Notes under the pieces: generated by a model
Database searches by the model: none
Seen by the model: the letters and a program-made list of their open reading frames with translations, nothing else
What the model was told of the DNA's origin: nothing
Translations under genes and position numbers: made by a program
NCBI RefSeq assembly: GCF_042684645.1
Contig: NZ_JBHULV010000052.1
Coordinates: forward strand, 62,001 to 126,000
DNA from: Pseudopedobacter alpinus
GTDB taxonomy: Bacteria; Bacteroidota; Bacteroidia; Sphingobacteriales; Sphingobacteriaceae
Reading direction: 5' to 3'
DNA length: 64,000 nucleotides
Shown: positions 42,636 to 51,793 of the stretch, piece by piece
Position numbering within the stretch: the stretch's first letter is position 1
Layout of the letters: each line of letters starts with the position of its first letter

Positions 42636-42797
42636 ATGAAAAAGATATTAGTTGTTATCATGTTAGTTAGTGCTTTAGGTGCAAGCTCATGTAAAAAAGA
42701 AAGCGAAGTACAACCAAAAGAAACAAAGGTTTTAAAACTTAGCGATAGCGAGGATGAAACTAATTTAGATAAATCAAATGTTAGTACTTGGGATTAA
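42636..42797 (+). CDS. Tiny lipoprotein-like peptide ending in TWD (1)
   Basis: 53 residues. Signal sequence MKKILVVIMLVSALGASSC with a plausible lipobox (ASSC), followed by KKESEVQPKETK, an acidic stretch (SDSEDE) and the C-terminus KSNVSTWD. Its upstream region has a good promoter, and codon use looks coding despite the small size. The next ORF (42816-42968) has the same layout and also ends in TWD, which argues strongly that both are real genes. Function unknown. The shared C-terminus could be a recognition tail or the active part of a processed peptide; the neighbouring sensor-like protein is a candidate partner. Confidence 0.7.
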   Translation: MKKILVVIMLVSALGASSCKKESEVQPKETKVLKLSDSEDETNLDKSNVSTWD

Positions 42798-42815
42798 TTA
42801 TTAAAATGCATTAAC

Positions 42816-42968
42816 ATGAAAAAGTTATTAATTATAGTATTTGTAGTGATATCAGCTGTAGCGGCTGCGGCAACTTTAAATAAAGCTAATCCAGAAGTTA
42901 AAACAACACCTGTAGCTACAGAAACTGTAGAAGTACCAAATAGCAATGCTTTAGCAACTTGGGACTAA
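42816..42968 (+). CDS. Tiny exported peptide ending in TWD (2)
   Basis: 50 residues. Hydrophobic N-terminus MKKLLIIVFVVISAVAAAA, then a Thr/Val/Pro-rich stretch (KTTPVATETVEVP) and the C-terminus NSNALATWD. It starts 18 bp after the first peptide gene and shares the pattern SN-x(2,3)-TWD at the end; the rest of the sequence is quite different. No Cys, so not a lipoprotein; an anchored or cleaved secreted peptide is expected. Not recognised as any named family. Confidence 0.7.
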   Translation: MKKLLIIVFVVISAVAAAATLNKANPEVKTTPVATETVEVPNSNALATWD

Positions 42969-43028
42969 GCCATTTTTTACCTGCAATTTGTAGATGAATT
43001 TTTACAAAGTAGCCCAGTTTTAAATTGA

Positions 43029-43036
43029 TATATTTG
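43029..43036 (+). promoter_or_regulatory. -7 element upstream of the M20 dipeptidase gene
   Basis: TATATTTG matches the consensus exactly; start near 43041 and a 12-nt leader. No TTG at the right distance. It suggests that the dipeptidase is not only read through from the peptide genes. Confidence 0.45.
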
Positions 43037-43052
43037 CATAAACACGTATTTT

Positions 43053-44423
43053 ATGCAAGTGATAAAAAATTATGTAGAGCAAAACCGCCAGCGTTTTCTC
43101 GACGAATTATTTGAATTATTAAGATTCCCTTCTGTTAGTGCCGACCCTAAATATAAAGGTGACGTACTTAAAACAGCAGAGTTTGTTGCTCTGAAATTGA
43201 AAGAAGCTGGCGCAAACCAGGTAGAGGTTTGCGCAACCGATGGCTATCCGATAGTGTACGGTGAGAAAATTATTGATGCTTCATTACCAACTGTATTAGT
43301 TTATGGCCATTACGACGTACAACCCCCAGATCCGTTAGAATTATGGCACACCCCACCTTTTGAACCTACCCTACGTGATGGGAAAATATTTGCCCGTGGT
43401 GCTTGTGATGATAAAGGTCAATTTTACATGCATGTAAAAGCATTTGAACTGATGATGCAAACCGAAACTCTTCCTTGTAATATCAAATTTATGATTGAAG
43501 GAGAGGAAGAAGTAGGTTCAGATAATCTTGGTTTATTTGTAGCAAATAACAAAGAGCGCTTAAAAGCAGATGTTGTTTTAATTTCTGATACTTCTATGAT
43601 TAGCATGGAAAACCCTTCTTTAGAAACGGGTTTAAGAGGTTTAGCTTATATGGAAGTTGAGGTGCAAGGGCCAAATAGAGATTTACACTCTGGTGTTTAC
43701 GGCGGTGCAGTTGCAAACCCGGCAACTATTTTATGCCAAATGATTGCCTCTTTACATGATGAAAATAACCACATAACCATACCAGGTTTTTATGAAAATG
43801 TTTTAACGCTTTCTGAAGATGAGAGAAAGGCTTTAAATGATGCTCCGTTTGATTTGGAATATTATAAAAAAGATTTATCTGTTGATGATGTTTGGGGAGA
43901 AACTGGCTATTCAACTATTGAAAGAACTGGAATTAGACCAACCCTAGAAGTGAACGGTATTTGGGGAGGTTATACTGGTCCTGGAGCTAAAACAGTACTT
44001 CCTGCTAAGGCAAATGCAAAAATATCTATGCGTTTGGTACCAGGACAAGATTGGAGAAAAATTTCTGAACTTTTTAAAAATCATTTCGAAAGTATTGCAC
44101 CAAAATCAGTGAAGGTTAGCGTTACAGCCCATCATGGTGGTACTCCTTATGTTACACCTGTTGATTCTGTTGCGTTTAAAGCAGCTTACAAAGCAATTGA
44201 AGAATCTTTTGGGAAAGAACCAGTACCAACTAGAGGAGGAGGTAGTATTCCTATTGTAGCTTTATTTGAACAAGAATTAGGAATTAAAACGGTATTAATG
44301 GGTTTTGGTTTAGATAGTGATAATCTTCACTCTCCAAATGAGAAATACGATGTATTTAATTATTACAAAGGCATAGAAACCATCCCATTGTTTTATAAGC
44401 ACTTCACAGATTTAAGTAAGTAG
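43053..44423 (+). CDS. M20 family dipeptidase
   Basis: 456 residues of the M20 (CNDP/PepV-like) class. Metal ligands are visible: VLVYGHYDVQPPDP (His and bridging Asp), GACDDKGQFY, the catalytic-base Glu pair in MIEGEEEVGSDNL, LISDTS and the late His in GFGLDSDNLHSPNEKY. The lid (dimerisation) domain occupies ~195-330 with GLRGLAYMEVEVQGPNRDLH. It hydrolyses dipeptides or N-acyl amino acids with two zinc ions. No signal peptide, so cytoplasmic. It lies 84 bp after the TWD peptides; a link to peptide turnover is only speculative. Confidence 0.93.
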   Translation: MQVIKNYVEQNRQRFLDELFELLRFPSVSADPKYKGDVLKTAEFVALKLKEAGANQVEVCATDGYPIVYGEKIIDASLPTVLVYGHYDVQPPDPLELWHTPPFEPTLRDGKIFARGACDDKGQFYMHVKAFELMMQTETLPCNIKFMIEGEEEVGSDNLGLFVANNKERLKADVVLISDTSMISMENPSLETGLRGLAYMEVEVQGPNRDLHSGVYGGAVANPATILCQMIASLHDENNHITIPGFYENVLTLSEDERKALNDAPFDLEYYKKDLSVDDVWGETGYSTIERTGIRPTLEVNGIWGGYTGPGAKTVLPAKANAKISMRLVPGQDWRKISELFKNHFESIAPKSVKVSVTAHHGGTPYVTPVDSVAFKAAYKAIEESFGKEPVPTRGGGSIPIVALFEQELGIKTVLMGFGLDSDNLHSPNEKYDVFNYYKGIETIPLFYKHFTDLSK

Positions 44424-44455
44424 TTAACTTGATAAGTTAATGATACCAAAATAAG

Positions 44456-44492
44456 AAAGGCTGTCTGAATATTATTTTCGACAGCCTTTTTT
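44456..44492. terminator. Terminator between the M20 gene and the signalling operon
   Basis: Ten-pair stem AAAGGCTGTC / GACAGCCTTT with a 14-nt loop, T run on the plus side and a T-rich stretch on the minus side; it may serve both convergent units. Confidence 0.82.
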
Positions 44493-44514
44493 ATGAATGA
44501 GATTTTAATAGTTA

Positions 44515-44877
44515 TTATTTCTCCAATAGAGATTTTATTAAGTTTTCTAAATCTTCTAGATCAAAAGGTTTTGCTAAATGGACATCGGCGCCAGCTTTTT
44601 CTGCCAAAGACTTGATGTCGTTATTTGCCGAAAAATAAATAACAGGAATATGTTTAAAATCCGGATGTTTTTTTAAAATTCTTGTAGCTTCAATCCCTCC
44701 AATATCTGGAATCCAATTATCCATTAAAATTGCGTCTGGATTTGTTTCTATAACTTTTTCTATAATATTATGTGATGTCTCTGAGGTGGCTACTTCGTAA
44801 CCACATTCTGTTAAAATAATAGAACATAATTCTAAAATATTTACATCATCATCAAAAATGAGTACTGTTTTTTTCAA
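44515..44877 (-). CDS. Single-domain response regulator (last gene of signalling operon)
   Basis: 120 residues, a bare CheY-like receiver: acidic pair in VLIFDDDVNILEL, phospho-acceptor Asp in DAILMDNWIPDIGG, Thr/Ser in PVIYFSANND, and Lys in VHLAKPFDLEDL. It has no output domain and probably relays or sinks phosphate from the hybrid kinases upstream. Its start overlaps the CheB gene by 26 bp. Confidence 0.9.
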   Translation of the reverse strand: MKKTVLIFDDDVNILELCSIILTECGYEVATSETSHNIIEKVIETNPDAILMDNWIPDIGGIEATRILKKHPDFKHIPVIYFSANNDIKSLAEKAGADVHLAKPFDLEDLENLIKSLLEK

Positions 44878-45457
44878 GATTAAAATTGTTGATTATGGTA
44901 ATAATTTCTGCCACATTGGCTATGTAATCAGGTTCAAAAAGTTTCAATGCTTCTTTGGGCATTGTATCTATTTCAGAACTATCAGGACTTTGTACAATTG
45001 TTGTTCCATTTTTTTGATGAATATAAAATAAACCTTCTGCACCGTCAGAATTCGCCCCTGAAAGTAATAAGGCGGCTAATTTATTTCCATATAAATCTGC
45101 GGCATTTACAAAAGTAACATCTATAGATGGTCTAGAGTAGTTTACTTTTTCAGAATAATCTAAAGAAAATAGGCCATCTTTCTCAATTAGCAAATGGTAA
45201 TCTGCAGGAGCAAAATAAATATTACCAACTACCATTGGCTCTTTATCTTCACACTCTAATACTTTAATTTTTGTTTTGTTTTTAAAAACATCGCTAATGT
45301 TAGAACTTACGCCGCTTTTTCTGTGTATAACAATGAGTATGATAAAATTTATAGGAGTTTTTAATTTTGGGATAATATCAAGCAATATCTTAAATGAGCC
45401 AGCAGAGCCACCAATTGCCAGTAATTCTATGGGTTTAATTATTTTACTTTCCGCCAT
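44852..45457 (-). CDS. CheB-type methylesterase domain protein (no receiver)
   Basis: 201 residues. The catalytic triad of CheB is present: Ser in ELLAIGGSAGSFKILL, His in LIVIHRKSG and Asp in LLLSGANSDGAEGL; PADYHLLIE is the conserved loop. The usual N-terminal receiver of CheB is missing. Together with the CheR-type gene just upstream it forms a methylation pair, although no chemoreceptor is encoded nearby. In other bacteria such kinase-linked CheB/CheR pairs act in stress signalling. It overlaps both neighbours. Confidence 0.9.
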   Translation of the reverse strand: MAESKIIKPIELLAIGGSAGSFKILLDIIPKLKTPINFIILIVIHRKSGVSSNISDVFKNKTKIKVLECEDKEPMVVGNIYFAPADYHLLIEKDGLFSLDYSEKVNYSRPSIDVTFVNAADLYGNKLAALLLSGANSDGAEGLFYIHQKNGTTIVQSPDSSEIDTMPKEALKLFEPDYIANVAEIITIINNFNLEKNSTHF

Positions 45458-46263
45458 ATCTTTTCTTTGCCCACTTGTATGTAATTATTATTTAAATCAG
45501 AAAATTTGATGGTTTCTTTAGAACCTAATGCTAAATAACCAAGTTTTTCAAGACTATTATCAAATAAATGAAACACCTTTTCTTGTAAATTTTTATCAAA
45601 GTAAATTAATACGTTTCTGCAAAGTATCAATTGAAATTCATTAAAAGACCCATCAGAAACTAAGTTATGAGTTGCAAATATCATTTTATCTCTTAATTTA
45701 TCTACAAACATTACATGATCGTAATTTGCAGAATAGTAGTTGCTGAAATTTGCAATACCTCCACTGTTTATATAATTTTCAGAATATTCACGCATAAGGC
45801 TGATAGGATAAATACCTTTCTTTGCCGTTTCTAATACAGAAGGGTTGATGTCTGTTGCGTATATAATAGATTTATGAGCTAAATTAGCTTCATGTAATAA
45901 AATAGCTAAAGAATAGGCTTCTTCGCCAGTTGAACAGCCTGCTAACCAAATTTTTATATGTGGATGTACGCCTAATTTAGGAATTATCTCTTTGCGTAAG
46001 CATTCATAAAAGTGTTTATCTCTAAACATTTCGGTTACATTAACTGTAATTTCTTCTACTAATCTTCCTAAGTAACTTGGGTCATTTATTACCTTATACC
46101 TTAACTCTGCAAAACTGCTAAACTTATCTAAAGAGCATAAACGGTTAACTCTTCTTTTAATAGATGCTTTACTATATTCCCTAAAGTCATAACCATATTT
46201 CTCAGAAACATCATTTAATAGTAAATCCAAATCTTCATCTTTAACTAAATTGAAAGCCAGCAT
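45439..46263 (-). CDS. CheR-type glutamate methyltransferase
   Basis: 274 residues. The N-terminal helical CheR_N part (DFREYSKASIKRRVNRL, VEEITVNVTEMFRD) is followed by the SAM-binding motif IKIWLAGCSTGEEAYSLAIL, YATDINPSVLETAKKG and FQLILCRNVLIYFD. It should methylate glutamates on a receptor or on the coiled coil of a kinase. It lies 1 bp after the response-regulator gene and overlaps the CheB gene by 19 bp. The likely target is the large hybrid kinase at 46634-50197, which has a long Gln/Glu coiled coil; this is inference. Confidence 0.92.
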   Translation of the reverse strand: MLAFNLVKDEDLDLLLNDVSEKYGYDFREYSKASIKRRVNRLCSLDKFSSFAELRYKVINDPSYLGRLVEEITVNVTEMFRDKHFYECLRKEIIPKLGVHPHIKIWLAGCSTGEEAYSLAILLHEANLAHKSIIYATDINPSVLETAKKGIYPISLMREYSENYINSGGIANFSNYYSANYDHVMFVDKLRDKMIFATHNLVSDGSFNEFQLILCRNVLIYFDKNLQEKVFHLFDNSLEKLGYLALGSKETIKFSDLNNNYIQVGKEKIWRKVK

Positions 46264-46264
46264 T

Positions 46265-46627
46265 TTAAAGGTACTTGTTAATATACAACATCAATTGGTC
46301 AATATCAACCGGTTTTGATACATAGCCATCTGCACCTGCAGCTAAGCATTTTTCTCTATCGCCTGTCATAGCTTGTGCGGTAATTGCTAAAATTGGGATT
46401 GTTACTCCTTTGCCTTTGAGTATTGAAATGGCTTCATAACCATCAATTTCGGGCATCATCATATCCATTAAAATTAAATTTATGGTATTATTTAGAGCTA
46501 TTATTTCTTCTGCTTCTTTAAAGCTTAATGCCGATTGGCAAACAAAACCTTTTGCCTTTAAAACCATTTTTAATGCAAAAATGTTTCTGTAGTCATCATC
46601 TATAATTAATATTTGCTTCTTATTCAT
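46265..46627 (-). CDS. Single-domain response regulator
   Basis: 120 residues. Receiver motifs: ILIIDDDYRNIFAL, the Asp in INLILMDMMMPEIDGY, PILAITAQAM and YVSKPVDIDQLM. It is closely similar to the last receiver of the hybrid kinase upstream (both have DRNIF-like, MDxMMPExDGYE and GDREKCxxxGAxxYxSKPVD features), suggesting that it arose by duplication of that domain. 6 bp after the kinase gene. Confidence 0.92.
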   Translation of the reverse strand: MNKKQILIIDDDYRNIFALKMVLKAKGFVCQSALSFKEAEEIIALNNTINLILMDMMMPEIDGYEAISILKGKGVTIPILAITAQAMTGDREKCLAAGADGYVSKPVDIDQLMLYINKYL

Positions 46628-46633
46628 GAAAAT

Positions 46634-49600
46634 TTAGCCTTTGTAAAGCCATACTCTTAATAATGATAATAACTGATCTACATCTACGGGTTTAGAAATA
46701 TAATCAGATGCACCAACTTTGATACATTTTTCTCTGTCTCCAATCATCGCTTTTGCAGTTACAGCAAAAATTGGTAGTTTTTTATATGCTGGATTTTCTC
46801 TAATTGCACTAATTGTCTCGTAACCATCCATTTCAGGCATCATAATGTCCATCAAAACAATATCTATTTGCGGGTTTTCATTTAGTCTATCTAAAGCTTG
46901 TTTTCCATCAATGGCACTAATTACATTCATCCCGTGTTTTTCTAATGCTTTAGATAAGGAAAAGATATTTCTAACATCATCATCTGCAATTAGCACTGTT
47001 TTGCCTGTAATAACTTCTGTTAAGGTGCCTAACTTTAGTGTTGATTTTTCTTTTTTATCACTGCTATTTTCATCAATAAGGTGTAAAAACAAACCAACTT
47101 CATCTAATACTCTTTGGTAGGAGTGAGCAGTTTTTACAATTATAGAGTCTGCGTATTTTTTAATTTTTAGCTCTTCTATTTTTGATATGTTTTTACCTGT
47201 AAAAATAATAATTGGTAAATTCTCTAAACCTGGCTTTTGCCTAATGGTATCTAATGTTTCGTAAGCCGTTTCATACGGAACACCCATGTCTAAAATAACA
47301 CAATCAACGTCTTTTTCTATTAGTGCTTTGGTACTGTCTGAAATGGTGTTTTTAATCTCAGTAGAAATATTAAAACCTTCTAAGAAATAGGAAAGTGCAT
47401 TTGCATGTTTGTTGTTTTCCTCAATAATCAAAACCTTTTTAGAGCCTTTAGTTAAAGCGGCTTCAATTTTTTTGAAAACTTTGCCCATATCCGATATGGC
47501 AAAAGGTTTATTAATGAAATCAACAGCTCCTCTTAACAAACTTTCTTTTTTGGCTTGTAATGATGACATGATATGCACCGGTATGTGTTTTGTTTTTGGA
47601 TGCGCTTTTAACTGATCCATCACCATCCAACCATCCATAATTGGTAATTGAATATCCAATAGAATGGCTCTTGGAGAAAATTGTAAAGCAGCATCTAAAG
47701 CTAAATCTCCTCTAACAATAACTACGCCTTTATAATTACTTTTTTTGGCATAGTTTAATAAAGCTTTAGCAACAACTGTGTCATCCTCCACTATTAAAAT
47801 AACCTGATCACCCTCTTTAATATTTTGTCTATCATCGTCAATTTCTTCGGGGATGATATCGGTTATAAATGGTTGGTATTCTTTAAAGTTTGGTGATATC
47901 GATCGCTCAGATTCTACTAAAATCATCTCTGCTTCTTCAACAAATACTGATTTTGATATAGGAAAAGATATTGTAAAAACGCTTCCTTCACCTTGTTTAC
48001 TTTGTACAGTAATTTCTCCATTTAAGAGCTTTACTAGCTCTCTACTAATGGATAAACCTAAGCCAGTGCCCCCAAATTTTCGCCTTGTGGTACCATCAGC
48101 TTGTTGAAAAGCTTCAAAAATTATTTTTTGTTTATTTTCTGCAATACCAATACCAGTGTCAGTTACTTTAAAAATTATTTTTTGGTCAATATCATCAATA
48201 TCTAAAGTAACGCCTCCAATGTCAGTAAACTTAATGGCATTTGATATTAAATTTTTTAGTATTTGGCCTAAGCGTGTATTATCAGTATCAATAAATTGTA
48301 AATCGGTATTTAAATTTATTTTAAAGTCTATGTTTTTTTGTTTGGCTACCAAAGAGAATAAGTTATTTAACTCGGTTATAATTGAGCTTATAGACGTGGG
48401 CTCAATTTGGACATCCATTTTACCAGATTCAATTTTGGAAAGGTCTAAAATTTCATCAATTAAAGATAATAAACCGTTACCAGAACTTTGTATCACTTTT
48501 GCAGACTCTATTTGCTCTTCGTTTAAATTTCCTTCAGGATTATCAGCCGTTAAACGTGATAGTAATAAAATAGAATTTAAAGGAGTGCGTAACTCGTGAG
48601 ACATGTTCGCTAAAAACTCAGATTTGTATTTGGTGCTTAAAGCTAACTCCTCTGCCTTTTTTTGTATATCATGGTTTCTTTCGACTATTTCTTGATTTTT
48701 TTCTTCTAACTGACTTGATCTTTCTTCTAATTCTTTATTAGCTTCTAAAAGCTCTTCTTGTTGTACTCTTAATTCTTCTTCTGAGGCTTGCAATTTTTGA
48801 GTTTGTGCCTCCAGTTCCGTGTTTAAGTTTTCAAGCTCGCTATGTTGTGCCTGCAATTCTTCTGTTTGGGCTTGTGTTTCTTCTAAAAGATTTTGAATAT
48901 ATCTTCTAGATTTTGCACTACTTAAAGCCACACCTATGTTTTCTGAAATGGTTTTATGTAAAATAATATCAATATCTGCAAAAGCATCATTACAGCCTAA
49001 CTCTATAACACCAATAACAGTATTATCAAACAAAATTGGGCAAAGCAATAAATTTTTTAATTGAATTTTACCATTTGCTGCTGTACTTATAAATGAGTTG
49101 TCTAAGTCTTTTACTAATTTTAAATTTTTACTGTTAAAAACCTGACCAACTAAACCTTCTCCAGTTTTAAATGAAGATTTCATAAAATCTTCTTCACCGT
49201 AAGATTTTTTTAATCTTAATAATCCGTCTTCATATAAGTAGATAGCACCATTACTACATTGCCCATATTCAACCATGTGGTTTAAGGTTTCCGCACAAAT
49301 TACATCAACAGTTTTATTTCCAACTAAACTTTCGTTTAAAACCGCTAAGCCTTTTTGTAACCATTCGTTATCATTTAGCTTGTTAAATGATGTTTCTAAA
49401 GAGGCAGCCATATTGTTTAACGAAACACTTAGCTTACTCAGCAATTCTAAATCATGTTCTTCAATACGGGTTTTGTAATTACCTAGTGCTATTTGTTGTG
49501 CAATTTCTGCAATTTTTAAAATACTTTCTCCAGTAGCTCTTTCTGTTTCTAATAATTTATTTTTTAATAGTTCACGTTCTGTAAAATCAGTTTTTATTCT

Positions 49601-50197
49601 AAAGTAAAAAACAAGGGTAATGATAAGCGATATAACTCCAGATAAAATTAATAGTAAAGGTGTAAGCTCTGCAGATTTATTGGAAGCATTTGTTCTTATT
49701 TCTAACAAATTACGCTCATGAAGTTTCATTTTTAAAATCTCTTCTTCAATTAATAACATTTGCTCCCTGGCCATTTCCATTTTTTGAGTAGAAACTGATT
49801 CTCCATTATCAACTGATGTTATAATTTTTGTTAAAAGTGTATCATAATCAAAATATATTTTGTTTAATGATTTACTATTTGCAGTCTGTTTGGGATTGTC
49901 ATAAACTAGTTGAGTTAAATGATTAAGAAGTGAATCTTTAGTTTTTAAACTATTGTAGTAAGGAGTTGCAAATTTTTTATCTTTTGTTAACAAAATTCCT
50001 CTTATGCCTATCACCCTATCTTTTATATTTAAATGAATATCATCTAAGGTGTTTAAAACTTCTAATGTATGTTTAACCCTGTTTTGGTTATTCAATAAAT
50101 CTTTAATAGAAATGTAAGAAGCTGCAGAACTTATTATTAAAAGAAAAAAAGAAACTGCAAACCCTATTTGTAGATTTCGTAAAAAATTATTTGCCAT
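46634..50197 (-). CDS. Large hybrid histidine kinase: CHASE3-like, HAMP, GAF, kinase, three receivers
   Basis: 1187 residues. Two membrane helices (~13-31 and ~180-200) enclose a CHASE3-like periplasmic part (VKHTLEVLNTLDDIHLNIKD, VIGIRGILLTKD). A HAMP-like linker (~210-265), a GAF domain (~285-425) and a long Gln/Glu coiled coil (~430-530) follow. The kinase core has ANMSHELRTPLNSILLLSRL, LISNAIKFTD, DTGIGIAENK and GGTGLGLSIS. Three receivers end the protein (~805-920, ~925-1045, ~1065-1185). The second has DMGVPYETAY at the phosphosite. No periplasmic ligand can be predicted. Core of the six-gene operon 44515-51678. Confidence 0.93.
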   Translation of the reverse strand: MANNFLRNLQIGFAVSFFLLIISSAASYISIKDLLNNQNRVKHTLEVLNTLDDIHLNIKDRVIGIRGILLTKDKKFATPYYNSLKTKDSLLNHLTQLVYDNPKQTANSKSLNKIYFDYDTLLTKIITSVDNGESVSTQKMEMAREQMLLIEEEILKMKLHERNLLEIRTNASNKSAELTPLLLILSGVISLIITLVFYFRIKTDFTERELLKNKLLETERATGESILKIAEIAQQIALGNYKTRIEEHDLELLSKLSVSLNNMAASLETSFNKLNDNEWLQKGLAVLNESLVGNKTVDVICAETLNHMVEYGQCSNGAIYLYEDGLLRLKKSYGEEDFMKSSFKTGEGLVGQVFNSKNLKLVKDLDNSFISTAANGKIQLKNLLLCPILFDNTVIGVIELGCNDAFADIDIILHKTISENIGVALSSAKSRRYIQNLLEETQAQTEELQAQHSELENLNTELEAQTQKLQASEEELRVQQEELLEANKELEERSSQLEEKNQEIVERNHDIQKKAEELALSTKYKSEFLANMSHELRTPLNSILLLSRLTADNPEGNLNEEQIESAKVIQSSGNGLLSLIDEILDLSKIESGKMDVQIEPTSISSIITELNNLFSLVAKQKNIDFKINLNTDLQFIDTDNTRLGQILKNLISNAIKFTDIGGVTLDIDDIDQKIIFKVTDTGIGIAENKQKIIFEAFQQADGTTRRKFGGTGLGLSISRELVKLLNGEITVQSKQGEGSVFTISFPISKSVFVEEAEMILVESERSISPNFKEYQPFITDIIPEEIDDDRQNIKEGDQVILIVEDDTVVAKALLNYAKKSNYKGVVIVRGDLALDAALQFSPRAILLDIQLPIMDGWMVMDQLKAHPKTKHIPVHIMSSLQAKKESLLRGAVDFINKPFAISDMGKVFKKIEAALTKGSKKVLIIEENNKHANALSYFLEGFNISTEIKNTISDSTKALIEKDVDCVILDMGVPYETAYETLDTIRQKPGLENLPIIIFTGKNISKIEELKIKKYADSIIVKTAHSYQRVLDEVGLFLHLIDENSSDKKEKSTLKLGTLTEVITGKTVLIADDDVRNIFSLSKALEKHGMNVISAIDGKQALDRLNENPQIDIVLMDIMMPEMDGYETISAIRENPAYKKLPIFAVTAKAMIGDREKCIKVGASDYISKPVDVDQLLSLLRVWLYKG

Positions 50198-50214
50198 AAT
50201 TTATGCTGAGTATT

Positions 50215-51678
50215 TTAATTAATAGGTAATGTGAAATGAAATTCAGATCCAAAACCTGATTTACTTTTGACACCATAAGTGCCATTATGTTTTTTAATTA
50301 TTTCTGAACAGATATATAAACCAATTCCTAAGCCTTGAAATTTAAGAGATGATTCTTCTACTCTATAAAATTTAGAAAAAACTCTTTCCTGCTTATCAAT
50401 CGGAATTCCGATGCCAACGTCTCTTACCTTTATGGTTACAAAATTGCCATTTATCTCTCTGCTAATATTAATATGTTTTGTATCTGGGGAGTATTTAATT
50501 GCATTTGTAAGGTAGTTTAGTAAAACTTGTTCAATCCTGTTTTCATCTGCAACTATATTAAAAGAATCATCGTTACCTTCAATATGCAAAGAAAAACCAT
50601 CGTTAGTTTGTGTTATGGTTTCAATTGCAGCATCTATTAAATGCTTTAAATCAAATTCTTTTTTATTGAGTTTTAACTCCCCATTTTCAATTTTAGAGAT
50701 ATCTAAAAGGTCTGCAATTAATTCATTCAATTTACCAACTTGTAACTGAGCTTTTTCAATATAACCTTTAATTTGCTCTGATTCGTGATTTTTTAAAGAT
50801 CTGGAAAGTAATTGTATGTAGGCTTTTATACTTGTTAATGGGGTTTTTAACTCATGGCTGGTGATACTTAAAAACTCATCTTTTTTCTTTTCTATTTGTT
50901 TTTGATCTTCAATATCTGTAAAAGTTCCAATCCATTTAATAACTTTTTTATGGTCAAGAATGGGTATAATTCTTAAAAGATGGTATTTGTATTGTTGTTG
51001 TTTGTGTTCTTTAATTCTTACCTCTAACTCTAGACTTTTACCTTTTTCAATTGCTTTTTTCCATTCATCTCTAATATTTACATCATCGGGATGTGTTTGT
51101 GGAAACTGCATTTCGTTAATGGCATAGTTATACCAATTATGATTTACAAATTCTATTTCACCTTCCTCATTTGCAGTGAAAGCTATTAGGGGTAAAACTT
51201 CAAGTGTGTTCTGTAATTCATCAACACGTTCCTTTAGTTCTAACTGAACTCTATTTCTAGCATCAATCTCTTTCTTTAAAGCAAGTTGTGTGTCTTGAAG
51301 TTCTTTAGTTTGTTGATATAGTTTTATAAAGGTGTTTACTTTTAACAACAGTATTTGTGGATCAAATGGTTTAACAACGTAATCTATACCGCCAGATTCG
51401 TATCCTTTATTTATAAATTCATTGTTAGTATTAACTGCAGAAAGAAAAATGATTGGTATCCCTTTAGTTTTGTTAAAACCGTTTAAAGTTTCAGCAACTT
51501 CAAAACCATCCATTAAAGGCATTTGTACATCTAATATAATTAATGCGTAGTTGTTGTTGAGCACCAATTTTAAGGCTTCTTCTCCAGATAATGCACTATC
51601 AACACTAAAACCTTTTGACTCAAGCAGTCTTTTTAAAGAATAAATATTCTCTGCCTTATCATCAACTATTAATATCAT
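50215..51678 (-). CDS. REC-PAS-histidine kinase
   Basis: 487 residues, soluble. An N-terminal receiver (ILIVDDKAENIYSLKRLLES, phosphosite LIILDVQMPLMDGF, KPFDPQIL) is followed by a coiled coil and a PAS domain (~170-270, LPLIAFTANEEGEIEFVNHN). The kinase has LSITSHELKTPLTSIKAYIQ, VLLNYLTNAIKYSPDT, RDVGIGIPID and GLGIGLYICSEII. A receiver at the N-terminus suggests that it is itself switched by another kinase, probably the hybrid kinase 17 bp downstream. First gene of the operon; no convincing -7 element was seen upstream. Confidence 0.92.
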   Translation of the reverse strand: MILIVDDKAENIYSLKRLLESKGFSVDSALSGEEALKLVLNNNYALIILDVQMPLMDGFEVAETLNGFNKTKGIPIIFLSAVNTNNEFINKGYESGGIDYVVKPFDPQILLLKVNTFIKLYQQTKELQDTQLALKKEIDARNRVQLELKERVDELQNTLEVLPLIAFTANEEGEIEFVNHNWYNYAINEMQFPQTHPDDVNIRDEWKKAIEKGKSLELEVRIKEHKQQQYKYHLLRIIPILDHKKVIKWIGTFTDIEDQKQIEKKKDEFLSITSHELKTPLTSIKAYIQLLSRSLKNHESEQIKGYIEKAQLQVGKLNELIADLLDISKIENGELKLNKKEFDLKHLIDAAIETITQTNDGFSLHIEGNDDSFNIVADENRIEQVLLNYLTNAIKYSPDTKHINISREINGNFVTIKVRDVGIGIPIDKQERVFSKFYRVEESSLKFQGLGIGLYICSEIIKKHNGTYGVKSKSGFGSEFHFTLPIN

Positions 51679-51793
51679 TAAAAAATATATAAGTATTTGC
51701 TATATAATCCAAAAAATTGTTAAACTCGCATACCCTCAATAATTAATCCAAAAAATAAATTATTAAATAATTTCAATCTTTAATTTGTTATGC
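51679..51793. other. Divergent intergenic region before the MarR gene
   Basis: AT-rich sequence between the signalling operon and marR-fad. Only the plus-strand promoter at 51794-51824 was recognised. Confidence 0.4.
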
